Part shown: positions 1 to 7,995 of the stretch, piece after piece
Position numbering within the stretch: position 1 is the stretch's first letter
Layout: every line of letters begins with the position of its first letter
Source of the DNA: G963674835 sp963674835
Lineage (GTDB): Bacteria > Planctomycetota > Planctomycetia > Pirellulales > Thermoguttaceae
Direction: 5' to 3'
Assembly: GCA_963674835.2 (NCBI GenBank)
Contig: CAXXKC010000002.1
Coordinates: 1,922,001-1,986,000, forward strand
Length of the DNA stretch: 64,000 nt
Made by a program: the position numbers and the translations under genes
Notes under the pieces: model-generated
Databases searched by the model: none
Told to the model about the DNA's origin: nothing
Seen by the model: only the letters and a program-made list of their open reading frames with translations

Positions 1-645
1 TCGGGCGTGATGGTTTCGCGACCTCGAAATGCGAGTTCGGCAGGGGGGAGCGACGGATCCGCACGGAGCGCGGCGCGGCTGTCACAGCCACACCGTGATG
101 AAGTGCCGAACGAATGGCGGCATAGTGGTCGTGTGACGTGTCGCAAATGTAGTATGAACGGAGCCACTTCCGACGGGCAATATCAGGCTTAGTGTTGGGG
201 TATTTCTCAAACTAGGCAACATCTACAGTCACGCTTGTATAGAATCTCTGTGGAAATTGTCCTCCCGTGTCACTTTTTTCTGGAATGGGGTGATTCGAGT
301 CTTCGATAGGTCTTATTACGGCGCAAAGGCAGGATGCCGATAGGCCGTGCGCGGGGGGCAACTTGGGGCGTGCTGCCTGGAAACGTCAAGGGCTGTATGA
401 TGAACGGGCGATTCGGGTGAGCAACCCGCCGAGCGTCCTGCGCAGATCGGCGGCAGTTGCCAGGATACTGAGCGCGGAGAGCTCCCAGTCGTTCATTCGT
501 GACTTACTGAGTTTGGTGTTCGACCTGGAAGCTGCCTGTCGCGGTTGTCGCCCTGTGCTGTGGTCGAGTCGCCACGACGGGGCGCGGATTGTGGATTGGT
601 GACTGGTCCAGGTAGAGTCTCGGGTATCTAGTGGTGGCATCGCTT
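1..645. other. Gene-free stretch at window start
   Basis: No convincing gene is seen in the first 645 bases. Short open frames exist on both strands but none has a ribosome binding site or a family-like protein. Positions about 200-330 are distinctly more AT-rich than the surroundings and include a TATAGAAT element near 239, which could be part of a promoter for the downstream YfiR-like gene; no matching -35 box is obvious. Confidence 0.4.
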
Positions 646-1272
646 ATGCGAGAGACCGACCGCGGAAATATGGGGGCCTTGGAAGGTCCTTCTCGCGCCG
701 GCCGTCGATCCGGGCACTCCTTCGGCATAGGCTGGTTTCTTGCGCTACTGTTGGCGGCGGGACTGTGGGCTCCGAGTGCGCTTGGGCAGATGCAAGGTGG
801 CGACGACATTGACCGCCAGTACTTGATCAAGGCGGCCTTCCTCTACAACTTCGGGCGTTACGTGCAATGGCCACCCGGCGTTCTGAGGCCCGACAGTCAT
901 TTCGTGATCGGCATTCTCGGGCAAGATCCTTTTGGAACGGCGATTGACCAGATCGGGGCGACCAAGACGGTGGAGAGCCGGCCGATCGCTATTCGTCGAT
1001 TCTCGGCCATGGCCGACTATCGACCCTGCCAGATCCTGTTCGTTGCTGCGGGTGTGTCGCCTGCCGAACAAGCGGCCGCTATTCGGCAAACCTTGGCGGA
1101 ACCTGTGCTGCTGGTCGGTGACGATGCGGAGTTCGCTCAACAAGGCGGGGTCATTGGCTTCTTCGTACAGGACAACAGGATTCACTTCGAGATCAATCCG
1201 GAAGCCGCCAAGCGCAGGCAACTGCAGATCAGCTCCAAGCTCCTCAATTTGGGCAGACTCGTGCAGAAGTAG
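646..1272 (+). CDS. YfiR-family (DUF4154) secreted protein
   Basis: About 208 residues. After an N-terminal hydrophobic stretch (GWFLALLLAAGLW followed by ALGQ) that looks like a signal peptide, the protein has the DUF4154/YfiR pattern: IKAAFLYNFGRYVQWP, then FVIGILGQDPFG, PCQILFV and, near the end, GGVIGFFVQDNRIHFEIN followed by SSKLLNLGR. In characterised relatives YfiR is a periplasmic repressor of a membrane diguanylate cyclase, and planctomycete copies are often near sensor kinases or TonB-like genes. No such partner lies downstream here, and upstream is outside the window. Start choice is uncertain: in-frame GTG 631, ATG 646 and ATG 670 all lie before the signal peptide and none has a strong Shine-Dalgarno sequence. 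Confidence 0.8.
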   Translation: MRETDRGNMGALEGPSRAGRRSGHSFGIGWFLALLLAAGLWAPSALGQMQGGDDIDRQYLIKAAFLYNFGRYVQWPPGVLRPDSHFVIGILGQDPFGTAIDQIGATKTVESRPIAIRRFSAMADYRPCQILFVAAGVSPAEQAAAIRQTLAEPVLLVGDDAEFAQQGGVIGFFVQDNRIHFEINPEAAKRRQLQISSKLLNLGRLVQK

Positions 1273-1332
1273 TCGGCGACCGCGCTGCTGAGATTATGCC
1301 ATCGGCGGGTTTCTCGACCTCGTGAGCTTCGC

Positions 1333-1974
1333 ATGGACGAACAACGCCTTCTTCCGCTTGCTCCCGGCGAGTTGGCTTCGGACCGTGACTATGTGGGCGT
1401 GTCGGTCTGCGACGGTGAGTTGACGGCGGAGCGGCTGGATGGCGTGGCCTTGGATGGCTCGTTTCTCTGCCGAGTGCGCGGGCAGGGCATTGCATGGCGC
1501 GACCTTCGGGCGAGCGACGTGGTGATTCGCGATTGCGATTTGGCCAACGCCGTGTGGGAGAAAGCGTACGGAGAATCGCTGACGCTGCAGAAGTGTCGCC
1601 TGACCGGATGGAACGTGGCCGACGGAGTGTTTCGAAAGATGCGCGTGGTGGGTTGCCAGATCCGTTTGGGCATGTTTCACGGCGCGGCACTGACCGACTG
1701 CTCGTTCGAAGGCTGCAACCTGTGCGAGGCCGATTTTCAGGGCGCGCGATTGAAGGACGTCGTCTTTCGCCGGTGCGATCTGCGCAGCGCGCGTTTTGCC
1801 GGGGCGGCGCTGGAAACGGTCGATTTTCGCGGTTCCCATCTGGCCGGCATCCAGTTGGACGCGGACCGGCTGCGCGGCAACGTGTTCGACCCCTCGCAAC
1901 TTCCCATCCTTGCCGGCGTGCTGGGGTTGGTGGTGAAGGATGTTGAGGAGGACGAGCCGAGGCAACGGCCGTAG
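1333..1974 (+). CDS. Pentapeptide-repeat protein
   Basis: 213 residues. From about residue 55 onward the chain follows an A(D/N)LxX-like five-residue periodicity (GAALTDCSFEGCNLCEADF, GARLKDVVFRRCDLRSARF, GAALETVDFRGSHL), as expected for a right-handed quadrilateral beta-helix. The central stretch is Cys-rich. No signal peptide or membrane helix is seen, so it is probably cytoplasmic. QnrB-like and many other pentapeptide proteins share this fold, so no specific role can be assigned. It is separated from its neighbours by 60 and 164 bases and is probably expressed alone. Confidence 0.85.
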   Translation: MDEQRLLPLAPGELASDRDYVGVSVCDGELTAERLDGVALDGSFLCRVRGQGIAWRDLRASDVVIRDCDLANAVWEKAYGESLTLQKCRLTGWNVADGVFRKMRVVGCQIRLGMFHGAALTDCSFEGCNLCEADFQGARLKDVVFRRCDLRSARFAGAALETVDFRGSHLAGIQLDADRLRGNVFDPSQLPILAGVLGLVVKDVEEDEPRQRP

Positions 1975-2138
1975 CTTGTTGGCGCCAGCCCAGGGCTCGG
2001 TGGTTGCATGTGGGGTGGTTTCTTGGGATGATCAGGCGGCTGTTGAGGTGCGCGCTGGGGGCAGGTTGAATGGCTGTGGGACAGATTTGAGGGTTTGACG
2101 GAGGGGTTCGTCTTCCGGGTATTGGCAGGGTGTTGCGG

Positions 2139-3164
2139 ATGGTGGATTGGAAAGGTGCGTTGCCGTTGGGGAAGTTGCCGCCGGGGTTGTTGGCGGAGTT
2201 GATTGAGCGGTATGCGCTGCCGGATCCGCGGGTGGTCGTGGGGCCGGGGATCGGGATCGATGCGACGTTGATCGAGATGGGCGATCGGCTGCTGGTGGTC
2301 AAGAGCGATCCGGTCACATTCACAGCGGAGGAGATCGGTTGGTACGCGGTGCATGTGAATGCAAACGACGTGGCCTGCTGCGGGGCCGTGCCGAAGTGGT
2401 TTCTGGCTACGGTGCTGTTGCCGGAGACGGGGGCGACGCCGGAGCTGGCGGAGCGGATCTTTGGGCAGATGGCCGAGGCGTGCGGGAGCTTGGGGGCCGT
2501 GCTATGCGGCGGGCATACGGAGATTACGCAGGGGCTGACGAGGCCGATCGTGGTGGGGCATATGCTGGGCGAGGTGGCGGCCGAGCATCGGATCACGTCG
2601 GTGGGGGCGAAGGTGGGGGATTCGCTGGTGTTGAGCAAGGGATATGCGCTCGAGGGGACGGCGATTCTGGCGCGGGAGAAGCGGGGGGAGTTGCAGGGTG
2701 TGTTTTCGGAGGCGGAGCTGCGGCGATGCGAGGAGTTTCTGCGCTCGCCGGGTATCAGCGTGGTGGCCGACGCGCGGGCGGCGATCGAGGCGGGAGGCGT
2801 TCACGCGTTGCACGATCCAACCGAGGGCGGTCTGGCCACGGGGTTGAGGGAACTGGTGGAAGCGTCGGGCGTGGGACTGGTAGTTGAAGAGAACCGGCTG
2901 CCGTTGGTGCCGGAGTGTGAGCGGATTTGCCGGCATTTCGGGCTGGATCCGTTGGGCGTCATCGCGTCGGGGGCGCTGTTGATAGCGGTGGAGAGGGAGC
3001 GCGCGGAGGCGGTCGTCGAACGGCTTGGGGCGGAGGGAATCGCGGGTTCGGTGATCGGGCAGGTGGTTGCGGCCGAGGAGGGCGTGAAGCTTCGCCGGTC
3101 GGACGGGACGTGGTGCGAGCTGCCAAGCTTCGCCCGGGACGAGATTGCGAGATTGTTTTCATAG
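2139..3164 (+). CDS. HypE/AIR-synthase-fold protein
   Basis: 341 residues from ATG 2139, which has AGGG eight bases upstream; an earlier GTG at 2130 is possible. The chain has the PurM/HypE/SelD order of elements: an N-terminal glycine-rich segment with GPGIGIDATLI, then VVKSDPVTF, HVNANDVACCGAVPKWFLATVLLP, a second half with GGHTEIT, VGDSLVLSKGYALEGTAIL, and the C-terminal ALHDPTEGGLATGLREL and LGVIASGALLIAV. In HypE the last residues are a conserved PRIC Cys; this protein ends in ARDEIARLFS, so it lacks the carbamoylated Cys and is not a true hydrogenase maturase. No hyp or hydrogenase genes are nearby. It is a HypE-like ATP-binding protein of unknown substrate, probably co-transcribed with the symporter 18 bases downstream. 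Confidence 0.8.
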   Translation: MVDWKGALPLGKLPPGLLAELIERYALPDPRVVVGPGIGIDATLIEMGDRLLVVKSDPVTFTAEEIGWYAVHVNANDVACCGAVPKWFLATVLLPETGATPELAERIFGQMAEACGSLGAVLCGGHTEITQGLTRPIVVGHMLGEVAAEHRITSVGAKVGDSLVLSKGYALEGTAILAREKRGELQGVFSEAELRRCEEFLRSPGISVVADARAAIEAGGVHALHDPTEGGLATGLRELVEASGVGLVVEENRLPLVPECERICRHFGLDPLGVIASGALLIAVERERAEAVVERLGAEGIAGSVIGQVVAAEEGVKLRRSDGTWCELPSFARDEIARLFS

Positions 3165-3182
3165 AGAAGGGACGTATCGCCC

Positions 3183-4646
3183 ATGCGTTGGCAGGATTGG
3201 ACGGCGATCGGCATCTACATGCTGGGCATGTTGGCCATCGGGTGGTATTACTCGCGGCGTACGAAGACGACCGAGGACTACCTGCTGGGCAACCGGACGA
3301 TGAAGCCGCTGACGGTGGGGATCTCGCTGTTTGCGACGCTGTTTAGCGCGATCACGTATCTGGCCATGCCGGGCGAAATGGCCAGGTACGGCCCGGCAGT
3401 CGTGGTGGGCAAGGTGGCTTCCTATCCGGTGATCGCGATGGTGGTTGGCTGGTTTCTCATTCCGTACATCATGCGGCTGCGGATTACGAGCGCGTACGAG
3501 ATGCTGGAGACGCGGCTGGGCCTGAGCGTGCGGATGTTGGGGTGCACCTTCTTTCTCGCACTGCGGCTGACGTGGATGGCCGTGATTCTGTTTGCCACGA
3601 CGTCGATCGTGCTGGTGCCACTGACGGGGCTGGATCCGGCGTATGGGCCCTTGATGTGCGCGGTGCTGGCTCTTGTGACGATCGTGTATACGGCGATGGG
3701 AGGGCTGCGGGCGGTCGTGCTAACCGACGTCGTGCAGACGTGTATCTTGTTCGGCGGCGCGATTCTGACGCTGGCGTTCGTGAGTTACTATATGGGCGGT
3801 GTCGGCGCGTGGTGGCCGAGCAGTTGGCCAGGGCATTGGCCAGATCCGGAGTGGGGCTTCTCCTCAGGTTCCCGGTCCTTTGGCGGCGCGTTCCTGGCGA
3901 CGCTGGTCTGGTACATATGCACTTCGGGGTCCGACCAGATGGCGATCCAAAGGTACTTGGCCACAAAGGACGCACCGGCGGCAAGGAAGATGCTCGTTGC
4001 GTCGCTGACGGCCAGCGCCTTGGCGACGGGGATCTTGAGCATCGTGGGGCTGGCCGTGATGGCCTATTTCCAGAAGGACCCGTCCATGGCGACGGCCAGG
4101 CAGGTGATTATGGACGCCCCGGACCAGTTATTTCCGCGCTTCGTGGTGCATGGGCTGCCGGCGGGCATCAGCGGCGTGGTCGTGGCGGGCGTGCTGGCGG
4201 CGGCGATGTCGAGCCTGGCATCGGGGCTGAACTCGTCGTGCTCGGTGATCACGGTCGATTTCATCGATCGATTCGGCCGCCGGGCCGACACGGAAGCCGG
4301 GCGCGTGCGGATGGCGAAGATCGTGTCGCTGGCGGTGGGCCTGGTCGTGACAGTCCTCAGCCTGTCGGTGAGCGCGGTGCCGGGAAACCTGCTGGAGGTG
4401 ACCTACAAGGTGTGCAACCTGCTGACCGCGCCGTTGTTCGGGCTGTTCTTCATGGCCATGTTCGTTCCGTGGGCCAACGGGCGCGGCACGCTGGTCGGTG
4501 CGGCTTTTGGCTTAGCGACGGTGGTGTGGGTCAATTTCGGGCCCTACATCAACTTTCTGTGGGCCATGCCGCTGGGGCTGCTGGTGCAGATCGGCGTGGG
4601 AATGCTCGTCAGCGCGGCGTGGAGGGAGCGGCCAACAGGTGGTTGA
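3183..4646 (+). CDS. Sodium:solute symporter (SSS family)
   Basis: 487 residues with about 13 hydrophobic segments. The start has AGAAGG upstream. Diagnostic SSS features are TTEDYLLGNRTMKPLTVGISLFATLFSAITYLAMPGEM near the N-terminus, TAMGGLRAVVLTDVVQ, SGSDQMAIQRYLATKDAPAARK, and GVVVAGVLAAAMSSLASGLNSSCSVITVDFIDR. It should be an inner-membrane Na+-coupled transporter; the motif set matches SLC5A8-like or monocarboxylate/sugar relatives but the substrate cannot be read. It follows the HypE-like gene by 18 bases. Its 3' end overlaps that of the convergent minus-strand gene by 38 bases. Confidence 0.9.
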   Translation: MRWQDWTAIGIYMLGMLAIGWYYSRRTKTTEDYLLGNRTMKPLTVGISLFATLFSAITYLAMPGEMARYGPAVVVGKVASYPVIAMVVGWFLIPYIMRLRITSAYEMLETRLGLSVRMLGCTFFLALRLTWMAVILFATTSIVLVPLTGLDPAYGPLMCAVLALVTIVYTAMGGLRAVVLTDVVQTCILFGGAILTLAFVSYYMGGVGAWWPSSWPGHWPDPEWGFSSGSRSFGGAFLATLVWYICTSGSDQMAIQRYLATKDAPAARKMLVASLTASALATGILSIVGLAVMAYFQKDPSMATARQVIMDAPDQLFPRFVVHGLPAGISGVVVAGVLAAAMSSLASGLNSSCSVITVDFIDRFGRRADTEAGRVRMAKIVSLAVGLVVTVLSLSVSAVPGNLLEVTYKVCNLLTAPLFGLFFMAMFVPWANGRGTLVGAAFGLATVVWVNFGPYINFLWAMPLGLLVQIGVGMLVSAAWRERPTGG

Positions 4647-6243
4647 ATTGGCGCCGCAGCATCTCTTCGGGAAAGAGACAGAAGGCGTATTCGCGGGACG
4701 AGAGGATCGACTCGTGCCGCAGCGCGGCCGCCACGTGGTCGCGGCGCTGGAGAAGCTGTTGCCGCTGGTCGGACACCCAGGGCTGGAGCGCCGCGTTGAT
4801 GCGGTGGAACTCACGGAATCGCACGGAGGCGTTTTCGGGGGTCTGCGGTGTGGCGATCCAGCGGTCTTTGGCGTCGATCCACTGCGCCGCACCGTTGAGG
4901 GCGGAATCGGTTGGGAGGTCCTGGCGGAGGGCCCGTTCCGGATGGAACGTCAGGTCGCGGAGCCGGCGGTTGATCTGGCGGAGTTCGTCGCCGGTCGTTA
5001 CGTGGTGTGCGATGGGCAAGTGGAACGTGGCCGAGACGACGAGATAGTGGGGCGGGCGCAGGTCGAAGAACTGGTCGATCAGGCTATCGGTCACCTGATC
5101 GTACTTGGCGCCGCCGATGCCGTGGATGAACAGGTCGCCCAACACGAGCCGCGCCCAGAGGGTCGTGACGAGCGCTCGCGAGCGGATCTTGACGCCGCGA
5201 TGGCGGAGCTGCATGAGGTGCTGGACGGCCGATTGCGCGTCACCTTCCGGGGACAGGGGGAGGGCGACCTCGAGGCCGGCGCGGTTGGTGATGAGGATCT
5301 CATCGCCGCGTTGGCGTGCGAAGAGACGACGGCGGCGGGGCTCGTCGGTCGTCCAGATCCAGAAGGGCGCTTCGAGCCAGTCATCGTCGGTGGCCAAGTC
5401 GGGAACGGGATGGGCTGTGCTGCGGATTCGATGTGTGCGGCGGTAGTGGGCCACGACTTCGTTGTAGACCCATTGCAGCCGGGGCAAGTGGGCCAGCAGA
5501 TGGGCCGTGAGCCAGGCGAACGAAGGCAAGTCGCAGACGCGGCTTTGCGGCACCTCGAGCGTTTCGGCTCCCCACCGGCCTTCGAGTTGGTGGCGGGCCT
5601 GGGCGAGGCATGCGCCGAAGTTTCCCGTGGCCTTGGCGCGGGCGACGACCATCGGCCAGAAGGACTCGAGCAGCGGATGCGGCACGAAGGGCCGAAGCTC
5701 CTCGGCGGCGCGCCGACCGAAGCTCTCCAGTAGCCCGTGGTCGACGATGGGGCGTTCCTCGTAGGGGATGGGCGGGCCGGCTTCGTCCAACGGAACGGCC
5801 GCCAGATGCGGCTGCTGGACGGATCCGCCAGGCACGCCCATTGAAACGCCCTTCATGGAGTCGCTGTCAACGATCAGGTTGATCGCGCAGGCGCCTTGGC
5901 GGCGAGCCAGTTCGCTGAGTGCGAAGTTCTTGAGCCAGACGCCGGGGTGGAACAACTGCGGTTGATGGCCGGCGAGGAGCAGGGGGCGGGCGGGATCGTG
6001 ACTCAGGGTGGGCGTGTCGCGGTACTGGGACGTCCACTGGCGGGCCTCGGCAACCAGTTCCTGGCGGGCATGGCGTGCCACGTCGGCCAGCGATTGGCCT
6101 TGGAAATCGTAGTCGGAGTGCAGGCGGCGGTTCTGGACGACCAGTTCGGGGACTTCGTCCAACGGCGGTTGGATCAGGGCACTGCCATGGTCGCGGGGCG
6201 CGCGGAGCCTGCGGTACTCGATATGTTCCAGTCCCATGGTCAT
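4609..6243 (-). CDS. Conserved protein of unknown function, possible distant BshC relative
   Basis: About 544 residues from the ATG at 6243, which overlaps the upstream glycosyltransferase stop in an ATGA, so translation is probably coupled. No signal peptide or membrane helix. Recognisable blocks are LLLAGHQPQLFHPGVWLKNFAL near residue 90, INLIVDSDS, FIHGIGGAKYDQVTD and FDLRPPHYLVVSATFHLP, then a C-terminal helical region. The GHQPQLFHPG block sits where BshC (the cysteine-adding enzyme of bacillithiol synthesis) has TGQQPGLFGGP, but the rest does not read as a clear BshC and no bshA/bshB is seen. Treat as unknown with a possible Rossmann-like core. Its end overlaps the symporter gene tail. 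Confidence 0.75.
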   Translation of the reverse strand: MTMGLEHIEYRRLRAPRDHGSALIQPPLDEVPELVVQNRRLHSDYDFQGQSLADVARHARQELVAEARQWTSQYRDTPTLSHDPARPLLLAGHQPQLFHPGVWLKNFALSELARRQGACAINLIVDSDSMKGVSMGVPGGSVQQPHLAAVPLDEAGPPIPYEERPIVDHGLLESFGRRAAEELRPFVPHPLLESFWPMVVARAKATGNFGACLAQARHQLEGRWGAETLEVPQSRVCDLPSFAWLTAHLLAHLPRLQWVYNEVVAHYRRTHRIRSTAHPVPDLATDDDWLEAPFWIWTTDEPRRRRLFARQRGDEILITNRAGLEVALPLSPEGDAQSAVQHLMQLRHRGVKIRSRALVTTLWARLVLGDLFIHGIGGAKYDQVTDSLIDQFFDLRPPHYLVVSATFHLPIAHHVTTGDELRQINRRLRDLTFHPERALRQDLPTDSALNGAAQWIDAKDRWIATPQTPENASVRFREFHRINAALQPWVSDQRQQLLQRRDHVAAALRHESILSSREYAFCLFPEEMLRRQFNHLLAAPSTPR

Positions 6244-6992
6244 CGAGCGTCTTCTTCGCAAGGGGCCCCGGTCGACACTTCCTCGGGCGCATAGGCGGTT
6301 GCATATGCGCGATCGAACACATCCCGATAGACGGCCAGCCGGCACTCGGCGTCGTCGAGGGAGCCGCCGAAAGAGCGGCTTTCATCAAGATAGATCAGCG
6401 GGACGGGAAGTTCCACGGTCTTCCAGCCCAAGCGGGCCGCTTGTACCCAGAGTTCCAACGGCATGGCGTAGCCGGGATCGGTCAGATGCAGTTGAGCGAG
6501 GGCGGGCACTCGGTAGGCCTTGAAGCCGCAGAAGGCGTCGGTGAGCTGCAAGCCCAGGCGTTGGTTGAGGGCGTCGGTCATGATGCGGTTGATTTCGCGG
6601 CGGGCCTCCGGCGGATGGCTGTCGCCGGGGAACTGCTTCAGGTATCGACTACCGGAGACGAGATCGGCCCCCGTTTTCCGGCAGGCTTGAACAAACTGCG
6701 GAATCCGCCGCGGCTGGTGCTGGCCGTCACAATCGATCGTTACCAGAACATCGTACTGTCCGGCCAGGGCGAAATCGAATGCCGATTGCAGCGCGGCACC
6801 GTATCCGCGATTGGCGGGGTGGGTGACGCGGTGGATGTCGGACCGCGTCGCCAGGAGGCCGGAGGTACCGTCGGTCGATCCGTCGTCGACAACGAGCACG
6901 TTGGGGCTGAAACGGGCGACTTCGTCCAGCACCCCCATCACGTAGCGGGCCTCGTTGTAAACCGGCAGGGCAGTTAACGTTCGAGCAGTCAT
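6240..6992 (-). CDS. Family 2 glycosyltransferase
   Basis: 250 residues, cytoplasmic, GT-A fold. The chain begins with ALPVYNEARYVMGVLDEV, then VLVVDDGSTDGT, HPANRGYGAALQSAFDFA, and the metal-binding DxD-like ITIDCDGQHQP at about residue 85, typical of dolichyl/polyprenyl-phosphate mannosyl- or glucosyltransferase-like GT2 enzymes. AFCGFKAYRV and ELPVPLIYLDESRSFGGSL are acceptor-side motifs of the same subgroup. There are no C-terminal membrane helices, so it would act as a soluble or peripheral enzyme. It is the first gene of a two-gene coupled unit with the downstream gene of unknown function (4-base overlap). Confidence 0.9.
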   Translation of the reverse strand: MTARTLTALPVYNEARYVMGVLDEVARFSPNVLVVDDGSTDGTSGLLATRSDIHRVTHPANRGYGAALQSAFDFALAGQYDVLVTIDCDGQHQPRRIPQFVQACRKTGADLVSGSRYLKQFPGDSHPPEARREINRIMTDALNQRLGLQLTDAFCGFKAYRVPALAQLHLTDPGYAMPLELWVQAARLGWKTVELPVPLIYLDESRSFGGSLDDAECRLAVYRDVFDRAYATAYAPEEVSTGAPCEEDAR

Positions 6993-7207
6993 GCCAGTAT
7001 TTTAGCGCCGGTGGGGGTAGCGGAAAAGGTCCCGATTTCGCCGCAACACGGGCAAGCGCCCAGGGAGACGATTGGCACGGCTGAGTACGATCGCATGACG
7101 AAGGACGAGGCGCGGCGGAACGAGTTGGGAAGCAAGCACTTGGCTTCTGACCGCCACAAATGGGGTGCCGGCCGCCGCGACGATAGCCGGTGCTGGCAAA
7201 GGGTTGT

Positions 7208-7624
7208 CTACTCGCCGAGGATCGTCACCACGACAGTGCGCTGGCGAGGCCGGACGTCGCACTCAAGATGGAAGAGTTGCTGCCAAGTGCCGAGCACGAG
7301 GCGGCCATTGGCGATGGGGACCGAGAGGGTGGGCCCCAACAAGGTCGCTTGCAGGTGGGAGTGCCCGTTGCCGTCGTGCCAGGCTTGTTCGTGACCGTAG
7401 TCACGGCTGGGAGGGAAGAGTCGATCGAGCATGTCGGGCAGATCGCGCTGCAGGCCGGGCTCGAACTCGATGCTGCCGAGCGCTGCGGTGCTGCCGACAC
7501 AGAAGACGTGCGCGACGCCCGTTTGAACGCCGGAACGGTGAGCGATGTCGGACACCTGGCCGGTGATGTCGTGCATGTCGCGGTGCCCTTGGGTGGAGAA
7601 CGCGAATTGATCTTGGTGAACCAT
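7208..7624 (-). CDS. YjbQ/UPF0047 family protein
   Basis: 138 residues, the usual size for the family. Diagnostic blocks are HRDMHDITGQV near the N-terminus, GVAHVFCVGSTAALGSIEFEPGLQRDLPDML, and HGNGHSHLQATLLGPTLSVPIANGRLVLGTWQQLFHLECDVRPRQRTVVVTILGE. The three conserved histidines in HDGNGHSH-type context are present. YjbQ proteins have been annotated as secondary thiamine-phosphate synthases from complementation work; a metabolic repair role is also proposed. It stands alone on the minus strand. Confidence 0.9.
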   Translation of the reverse strand: MVHQDQFAFSTQGHRDMHDITGQVSDIAHRSGVQTGVAHVFCVGSTAALGSIEFEPGLQRDLPDMLDRLFPPSRDYGHEQAWHDGNGHSHLQATLLGPTLSVPIANGRLVLGTWQQLFHLECDVRPRQRTVVVTILGE

Positions 7625-7995
7625 GTGGCCCTCGACAGGTCGGTTTGGTCAGCGGCGATCTTTGGTGACGGTCCGGTTGATTGTAGCGGAATGGGGCGGG
7701 TTCAGCGCGGGTTGCGGTGTGGGTGATGCGAAGGTTCGCGAGGCGTGGTTGTAGGACGCTGGATGGCGCTGGTTGTTGGCGTGAACGCTTGGTTTTGCCT
7801 GATCGAGGGCCCCCATGTGAGGAGCGTGCATTGGGCGTTCCGGCTTCGCTGTTGCAAGATTGGGCAATGCAGAGCGAAGAAGGGTGGGGAAGACGCATGG
7901 AAATCGGGAGTTGATACGTCTAGTCTGGGAGTGGAGGGGCGGGGGGCGTTGTTGGGTGTGTCTTTTCGCGGGGCATCGTGGGAGGGAGAACCCAA
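7625..7995. other. Gene-free stretch
   Basis: Divergent spacer between the YjbQ gene (minus) and the membrane-anchored unknown (plus). It should carry both promoters. I see no convincing -35/-10 pair, no strong hairpin and no plausible small gene. GGAGGGAG at 7981 is the Shine-Dalgarno sequence of the downstream gene. Confidence 0.35.

Noticed and set aside
7..602. Two short plus-strand open frames at the window start
   Set aside because: No ribosome binding site, low-complexity Arg/Ser composition and no family resemblance; expected by chance at this GC content.
3542..5047. 501-residue open frame inside the symporter gene
   Set aside because: It is a frame shadow of the symporter; the in-frame SSS motifs are clear in the other frame and this one is Arg/Gly-rich without hydrophobic pattern.
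4639..5733. 364-residue plus-strand open frame
   Set aside because: Antisense to the minus-strand gene that has coupled translation with the glycosyltransferase and conserved blocks.
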